The position numbers and the translations under genes are program-made. DNA of 10,119 bases from contig CAJUCG010000120.1 of the NCBI GenBank assembly GCA_910585065.1, positions 1 to 10,119 of the forward strand. Reading direction: 5' to 3'. The notes under the pieces were generated by a model. It made no database searches, was not told the DNA's origin, and saw only the letters and a program-made list of their open reading frames with translations. This document shows positions 6,207-10,119 of the stretch, piece after piece (the stretch's first letter is position 1; every line of letters starts with the position of its first letter). Origin of the DNA: an uncultured Lachnospiraceae bacterium (lineage in GTDB: Bacteria > Bacillota > Clostridia > Lachnospirales > Lachnospiraceae).

Positions 6207-7163
6207 TCAAATCACATAAAACCAGCTCTCATCCTGCCCGATCGCCATCCCCTTAATTCCGCCTTTAATATAGTCCATCGAAAGTTCTTGATTTTTGATG
6301 CTCACGCGCGTGCCTGCCGGAATGGAAGTCGTGATAAAGGCATTTCCGCCAATCACTGCGCCCGCACCGATCACGGTTTCGCCCCCTAAGATGGACGCGC
6401 CGGAATAGATGGTTACATTGTCCTCGATTGTCGGGTGACGCTTTTTGCTCTTTAACTTCTGCCCTCCCTTGGTGGAGAGCGCGCCGAGCGTCACTCCCTG
6501 ATACACCTTTACATTATCCCCAATCACCGTAGTTTCCCCGACAACAATTCCGGTGCCGTGATCGATAAAAAAATATTTCCCGATGGTCGCGCCCGGATGA
6601 ATGTCAATCCCCGTCAGACTGTGCGCGTGTTCCGTCATAATTCGCGGGATCAGCGGAATGCCAAGCTGATACAGTTCGTGCGCAATCCGGTTTACCATAA
6701 TTGCGTAAAGTCCGGGATAGGAAAAAATAATCTCATCAGTATTGTAAGCTGCCGGGTCGCCATCATAGGCAGCCTGCACATCCGTCTCAATCAGTGCCCG
6801 CACGTTGGGGATGCAGCGCAGAAATGCCATACATTTTTCCCCCGCAATCTGCTCCAATTTCCCATGCTCCGTATTTTCATATTCTGCCATATGCTCAAAT
6901 ACAATGACCACCTGGCGGTTTAGATGATACAAGACATCCTCAAGCAGCATCGTCAAATTATTTTTCTGCGTATAGAATTTGTATTTTTTATTTTTAAAAT
7001 ACCCCGGAAAAATAATCTGCTGCAATTTATTTACAATCCCAATAATTGCTTCTTTGTCGAGCTGGTTGACTGTATCTCCCCGGTCGATGGTTCTCTCACT
7101 TTGGTAATCGCATAAGATCTCATCGACAAGACCGCCGACTTCCCTCTCCACATCGATATCCAT
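6207..7163 (-). CDS. Serine O-acetyltransferase (EpsC/CysE family)
   Basis: Cytosolic enzyme making O-acetyl-L-serine from serine and acetyl-CoA, the first step of cysteine synthesis; 318 residues, the longer EpsC-like form. A helical N-terminal domain (about 1-180) precedes a left-handed beta-helix of hexapeptide repeats (about 185-280: IHPGATIG, VVGETTVIG, ATVIG-like turns). The catalytic Asp/His pair of CysE is conserved with the correct 15-residue spacing: D187 (GIDIHPG) and H202 (IDHGTG). R242-H243 (KRHPTIED) matches the second conserved histidine region. The chain ends in isoleucine (FYVI), as in CysE proteins that dock into cysteine synthase. A GGAGG ribosome site lies four bases before the ATG. 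A candidate promoter stands 47 bases upstream, inside the preceding gene, with no space for a T-box or S-box riboswitch. No O-acetylserine sulfhydrylase gene is present here. Confidence 0.95.
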   Translation of the reverse strand: MDIDVEREVGGLVDEILCDYQSERTIDRGDTVNQLDKEAIIGIVNKLQQIIFPGYFKNKKYKFYTQKNNLTMLLEDVLYHLNRQVVIVFEHMAEYENTEHGKLEQIAGEKCMAFLRCIPNVRALIETDVQAAYDGDPAAYNTDEIIFSYPGLYAIMVNRIAHELYQLGIPLIPRIMTEHAHSLTGIDIHPGATIGKYFFIDHGTGIVVGETTVIGDNVKVYQGVTLGALSTKGGQKLKSKKRHPTIEDNVTIYSGASILGGETVIGAGAVIGGNAFITTSIPAGTRVSIKNQELSMDYIKGGIKGMAIGQDESWFYVI

Positions 7164-7207
7164 AAAACCTCCAAATTTAAACTATCCTTCCAACTGCCAT
7201 ATGTTTT

Positions 7208-8104
7208 TTAGAATATACAAATATGATAATTTTTGCAAAATACTTCGCTTGGCTCCAGGGCATTGATATATTCTTTTTTGGTGAGATCGCCGTCAAAATC
7301 CACGCGATCGCATCTGCCGTACCATGGCTCAATACAGACAAACGGCGCAGATCCCTTTGGTGCCCAAAGACCAAAGAGCGGCGCATCAAATTTTACGGCA
7401 AGATAAATCTTTTTGTCCGCACCCGCAAGTGCTACCTCCCTAGTCTGATGCCCCTCAATCACATAGGCATCGCGATCGAACAAATGTTCTGTTAAATTTA
7501 TTGCACCGTAGTGCTTTCCCCCGATCTCTTTCTTGTTAAGTTCAAGCTGCTCTAAATTCTTTTTGGCAAGACCATTCTCAAGCATCCTAGTATTGACAAT
7601 GGAAACGCCCTCCAGTAAAATCTCGCACTCCTCCCTTTTTTCCCCGTGAATTGGACAGAGAAAGGCTGGATGCCCCCCGATGGAAAAATACATTTTCTCT
7701 GTTTTCGACGCATTTTTCACGCGCCAGAGTACTACGACCTGATTGCGAAAAAGCCGAAGTCCGGTTTCAAGTTCAAAATCAAATGGGTAGACGGCGCGCG
7801 TCTCTTTATCCGGCAAAAGCCGGTGCCAGATCTCCGTGCCGCTGTTTGAGACAAGCTCAAATTCCTTATCGCGCGCGAAGCCATGCTGACCAAGAAAGTA
7901 AGATTTTCCCTGATAGCGGTAAGTTTTCTCTTTTAATCCTCCGACAAATGGAAAAAGTACTGGTGCGTGTCGATTCCAGAACGCCTTATCCGCATTCCAC
8001 AGATATTCTTTACCAGTCGACTTTTTTATAATGGAGCATAATTCCCCGCCATGGTCGGAAACCTGTACTCTTAGCTCCTCGTTCTCAATTGTGTGCAGTG
8101 CCAT
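7208..8104 (-). CDS. Aldose 1-epimerase family protein, LacX-like
   Basis: Predicted cytosolic mutarotase of the galactose mutarotase superfamily, interconverting alpha and beta anomers of a sugar or sugar derivative; 298 residues, as expected for the LacX-like subgroup. The superfamily active-site residues can be placed: H74 in LGQHGFARD, H145 in GGHPAF, and the probable general base E259 in CIEPWYGRCD. The early motif FPFVGGLKE (51-59) is also characteristic. The substrate is not predictable from the sequence, and no sugar kinase, transporter or galactose-pathway gene is nearby. An ideal AAGGAGG ribosome site lies six bases before the ATG. The gene starts 30 bases after the gamma-glutamyl hydrolase and ends 44 bases before serine acetyltransferase; the last codons contain a possible promoter for the downstream genes. 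Confidence 0.92.
   Translation of the reverse strand: MALHTIENEELRVQVSDHGGELCSIIKKSTGKEYLWNADKAFWNRHAPVLFPFVGGLKEKTYRYQGKSYFLGQHGFARDKEFELVSNSGTEIWHRLLPDKETRAVYPFDFELETGLRLFRNQVVVLWRVKNASKTEKMYFSIGGHPAFLCPIHGEKREECEILLEGVSIVNTRMLENGLAKKNLEQLELNKKEIGGKHYGAINLTEHLFDRDAYVIEGHQTREVALAGADKKIYLAVKFDAPLFGLWAPKGSAPFVCIEPWYGRCDRVDFDGDLTKKEYINALEPSEVFCKNYHICIF
7210..7238 (-). promoter_or_regulatory. Candidate sigma-A promoter ahead of serine acetyltransferase
   Basis: On the minus strand TTGCAA (7233-7238, 4 of 6 to the -35 consensus) is followed after exactly 17 bases by TATTCT (7210-7215, 4 of 6 to the -10 consensus). The spacer is strongly AT-rich and overlaps the last codons and stop of the epimerase gene. 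Transcription would begin near 7203, leaving a leader of about 40 bases before the acetyltransferase ATG. The matches are moderate and AT-rich sequence yields chance hits, so this is tentative. Confidence 0.35.
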
Positions 8105-8134
8105 AAGAATCCTCCTTATTTTTTCCTTTTATTT

Positions 8135-8854
8135 TTATCTGCTTTTGCAGTTTCCCACAAATGCATTCCATATTTTTGCCATATCTTCACTTATCTCGTA
8201 CAAATGCTCTGGATGCCACTGCACCCCGAGAAAGAATTTGTGATGTTTAAGTGCTGCCGCCTCCACCACGCCATCCGCTGCCGTAGCATTTACCACCATG
8301 CCCTCCCCTAATTCTTTGCAGGACTGATGGTGAAATGAATTGACAAAAAGGCGTTCTTTTCCCACAATCTCATAGAGCAGTGTACCTTTTTCCACATACA
8401 CAGAATGCGTCAGTACCGCATCGCCCGCCTTCTGATAATGTCCGATGTTTTTGTGCGCCGTTGCAGTCTGCGCAGAAATATCCTGATAAAGCGTGCCGCC
8501 AAGTGCCACATTCATCACCTGAATGCCGCGGCAAATGCCAAACACAGGCTTTTTTAAGCGCAAGATGGCGGACAGGAGTACAAGTTCAAGGGTATCTCTG
8601 GCAGGAATAATATTTCCGCACTGCAAATGTGCATCCTCCCCAAAAATAAGCGGGTTGATATCCGGACCTCCCGGATACAAAAAGCCATCAAATCGATCTA
8701 GGATTTCCTCCACATCTTCTACAGAGGAAAAGAGCGGCAAAAGCACGGGGATTCCGCCCGCCTTTGCTATCGCACCAAAAAAATCTGCCCCGATCATCAG
8801 GCGCGTATCCTTCTCGTTATACTGCGGCATAACGCCAATTACGGGCTTTCCCAT
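8135..8854 (-). CDS. Gamma-glutamyl-gamma-aminobutyrate hydrolase family protein (peptidase C26, PuuD-like)
   Basis: Class I glutamine amidotransferase-fold hydrolase, 239 residues from the chosen start, that would cleave a gamma-glutamyl bond. The catalytic triad is intact: nucleophile C108 in GICRGIQ, and H214 with E216 in QWHPE. Other family marks are the N-terminal KPVIGVMPQ, FLYPGGPDINP (58-68) and NSFHHQ. In Escherichia coli PuuD hydrolyses gamma-glutamyl-GABA in putrescine breakdown; none of the other puu genes is present here, so the true substrate is uncertain. The ATG at 8854 is preferred over a GTG six bases upstream because the GTG is itself part of the AAGGTG ribosome site, and because the resulting N-terminus fits the family. 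The gene begins 22 bases after the YgiQ-family gene and is followed 30 bases later by the epimerase, so the three may be cotranscribed. Confidence 0.92.
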   Translation of the reverse strand: MGKPVIGVMPQYNEKDTRLMIGADFFGAIAKAGGIPVLLPLFSSVEDVEEILDRFDGFLYPGGPDINPLIFGEDAHLQCGNIIPARDTLELVLLSAILRLKKPVFGICRGIQVMNVALGGTLYQDISAQTATAHKNIGHYQKAGDAVLTHSVYVEKGTLLYEIVGKERLFVNSFHHQSCKELGEGMVVNATAADGVVEAAALKHHKFFLGVQWHPEHLYEISEDMAKIWNAFVGNCKSR

Positions 8855-8857
8855 AAA

Positions 8858-8863
8858 CACCTT
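8858..8863 (-). promoter_or_regulatory. Ribosome binding site that decides the gamma-glutamyl hydrolase start
   Basis: AAGGTG on the minus strand, three bases upstream of the ATG at 8852-8854 (about five bases from the AAGG core). It includes the only competing start codon, GTG at 8858-8860, which argues that translation begins at the ATG. Confidence 0.6.
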
Positions 8864-8876
8864 CCCCTTTTCCCTT

Positions 8877-10119
8877 TTATTTTCTTTTTTTATTTTTCTT
8901 TGCGATCTCTCCCCTTTGTTTAAAATTATCCGGTTTCTTTTTTGCCGGAGATTTTCTCTTTTTGCCGGCTAAATTTTGCGGCTTGTTCTTCTCCTTTTTT
9001 GTAAAATTTTGGAACTTACCCTTTCCTGTCTGCAAATTTTCCCTTTCCGCGCTAAGTTTTCTTGGGCGAATCAGACATTTCTTATCAAATCCAATCAGAT
9101 CCTGCCTTCCTGCCCGGACTAAAGCCTCGTGTACCAGATCATAATTTTTGGGATTGCGGTACTGAATCAGCGCGCGCTGCATCGCCTTTTCATGCGGGGT
9201 TTTTGGCACGTAGACCGGGGTTAAATCCCTTGGGTCAAGTCCCGTGTAGTACATACAAGTAGAGATTGTGGACGGTGTCGGATAAAAATCCTGCACCTGC
9301 TCCGGCATATAGCCAAGATCGCGCAGGTATTCCGCAAGTGCCACCGCCTCCTTTAGAGTTGAACCCGGATGTGAGGACATTAAGTACGGCACGACAAACT
9401 GCTTTAGTCCAAGTGCCTCGTTAATCTTTTTGTACTTTGTAAGAAAACGCTCATAGACAGCATTTTCGGGTTTTCCCATTTTTGAGAGTACTGCATCGCA
9501 GATATGTTCGGGTGCTACTTTTAATTGTCCGCTGACATGGTATTTGCAAAGTTCGTAAAAGAAGGTATCATCCTTGTCATGTATCAGATAGTCAAAGCGG
9601 ATGCCAGAGCGGATAAAAACTTTTTTCACTCGTGGAATTTCGCGCAGTTTGCGCAGAAGACTTAAATAGTCACTGTGATCAACAATTAAATTTTTGCAGG
9701 GGGAGGGAAAAAGGCACTGACGTTTCACACACACCCCTTTGGTTTTTTGCTTTTCACACGCGGGCGAGCGAAAATTGGCGGTAGGTCCTCCCACATCGTT
9801 GATATAGCCCTTGAAATCAGGCTCGTAGGTAAATGCCTCCGCTTCCCTTAAAATCGACTCATGGCTTCTTGTCTGGATAATTCTTCCCTGGTGAAAGGTC
9901 AGCGCGCAAAAACTGCACCCGCCAAAACAGCCGCGGTTGCTTGTGATCGAAAAGCGCAGTTCCTCGATTGCGGGAACACCGCCCTCCGCCTCGTAGAAAG
10001 GGTGGTAATTCCGCATATACGGCAGCGCGTACACGCGGTCCATCTCGCTTTGTGTCAGCGGCTTTGCCGGGGGATTCTGTACAATATATTCGGTATCCTT
10101 GTACTTCTCCACCAGGCAT
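8877..10119 (-). CDS. YgiQ-family radical SAM protein, C-terminal part (5' end outside window)
   Basis: Partial gene: the frame runs open to the window edge, and the GTG at 10112 is only an internal valine codon; full YgiQ proteins are roughly 600-740 residues, so perhaps a third is missing. The visible 413 residues contain the radical SAM [4Fe-4S] motif CFGGCSFC (CxxxCxxC, 9906-9929) in the YgiQ context RFSITSNRGC. A second group of four cysteines spaced C-x8-C-x4-C-x5-C (9696-9758) follows, a feature also present in E. coli YgiQ as I recall it. Further family motifs are KVAPEH, YLMSSHPGS and VQDFYPTPST. The last 59 residues form a Lys/Arg-rich low-complexity tail, probably disordered. YgiQ belongs to the radical SAM superfamily with an N-terminal region that would lie upstream; its reaction is not established. 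The next gene starts 22 bases after the stop. Confidence 0.93.
   Translation of the reverse strand, partial: CLVEKYKDTEYIVQNPPAKPLTQSEMDRVYALPYMRNYHPFYEAEGGVPAIEELRFSITSNRGCFGGCSFCALTFHQGRIIQTRSHESILREAEAFTYEPDFKGYINDVGGPTANFRSPACEKQKTKGVCVKRQCLFPSPCKNLIVDHSDYLSLLRKLREIPRVKKVFIRSGIRFDYLIHDKDDTFFYELCKYHVSGQLKVAPEHICDAVLSKMGKPENAVYERFLTKYKKINEALGLKQFVVPYLMSSHPGSTLKEAVALAEYLRDLGYMPEQVQDFYPTPSTISTCMYYTGLDPRDLTPVYVPKTPHEKAMQRALIQYRNPKNYDLVHEALVRAGRQDLIGFDKKCLIRPRKLSAERENLQTGKGKFQNFTKKEKNKPQNLAGKKRKSPAKKKPDNFKQRGEIAKKNKKRK

Noticed and set aside
7651..8972. Plus-strand open frames of 126-149 codons (7651-8031 and 8523-8972)
   Set aside because: They lie fully antisense to well-supported minus-strand genes, show no recognisable domain and have proline/serine/arginine-rich compositions typical of shadow frames.
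9859..10119. Minus-strand frame starting with ATG at the window edge
   Set aside because: It is out of frame with the radical SAM gene, whose CxxxCxxC motif and conserved family segments lie in the overlapping frame.

Overview
The window is a compact block of nine protein-coding genes, all on the minus strand, with short gaps (often 9 to 45 bases, one 4-base overlap) and strong GGAGG-type ribosome binding sites. The protein families, the AT-leaning but not extreme base composition, the polybasic low-complexity protein tail and the layout (intramembrane-sensing kinase beside an FtsX-type exporter; EpsC-like serine acetyltransferase) suggest an anaerobic Firmicute of the Clostridia, most likely Lachnospiraceae. 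That assignment is inference; there is no rRNA or other taxonomic marker here. No mobile element, CRISPR array, tRNA or rRNA was seen.

In the direction of transcription (high to low coordinates) the order is: the C-terminal part of a YgiQ-family radical SAM protein (cut by the window end); a class I glutamine amidotransferase-like gamma-glutamyl hydrolase (peptidase C26, PuuD-like); a LacX-type aldose 1-epimerase; serine O-acetyltransferase; a thioredoxin reductase-like flavoprotein; an OmpR-family response regulator; a sensor kinase with two membrane helices and almost no external loop; an ABC ATPase; and a large two-module FtsX/MacB-type permease. The first five are metabolic or housekeeping genes; the last four form a sensing-and-export unit.

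The serine acetyltransferase, reductase, regulator and kinase are separated by only 15, 15 and 9 bases, so they could be one transcript. A candidate sigma-A-type promoter lies in the 3' end of the epimerase gene, just upstream of the acetyltransferase. The acetyltransferase supplies O-acetylserine for cysteine synthesis, and the reductase is a dithiol/disulfide flavoprotein, so this pair has a sulfur/thiol theme. The regulator-kinase pair probably controls the ABC exporter that follows. Between kinase and exporter, 137 bases hold the most striking non-coding structure of the window: a perfect 15-bp inverted repeat with a smaller palindrome nested inside, containing repeated AAAGTGAC/GTCACTTT elements. 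It sits directly upstream of a promoter with a recognisable -10 but a poor -35, as expected for an activator-dependent promoter. A GC-rich RNA hairpin follows in the leader, six bases before the ATPase ribosome binding site.

Every gene belongs to a recognisable family and I do not see a clearly new type of system. The best candidate for follow-up is the kinase/regulator/exporter unit with its operator: the exporter has two large external domains rather than the single one of Bce-type transporters, and its substrate (perhaps an antimicrobial peptide or cell-envelope-active compound) cannot be read from sequence.
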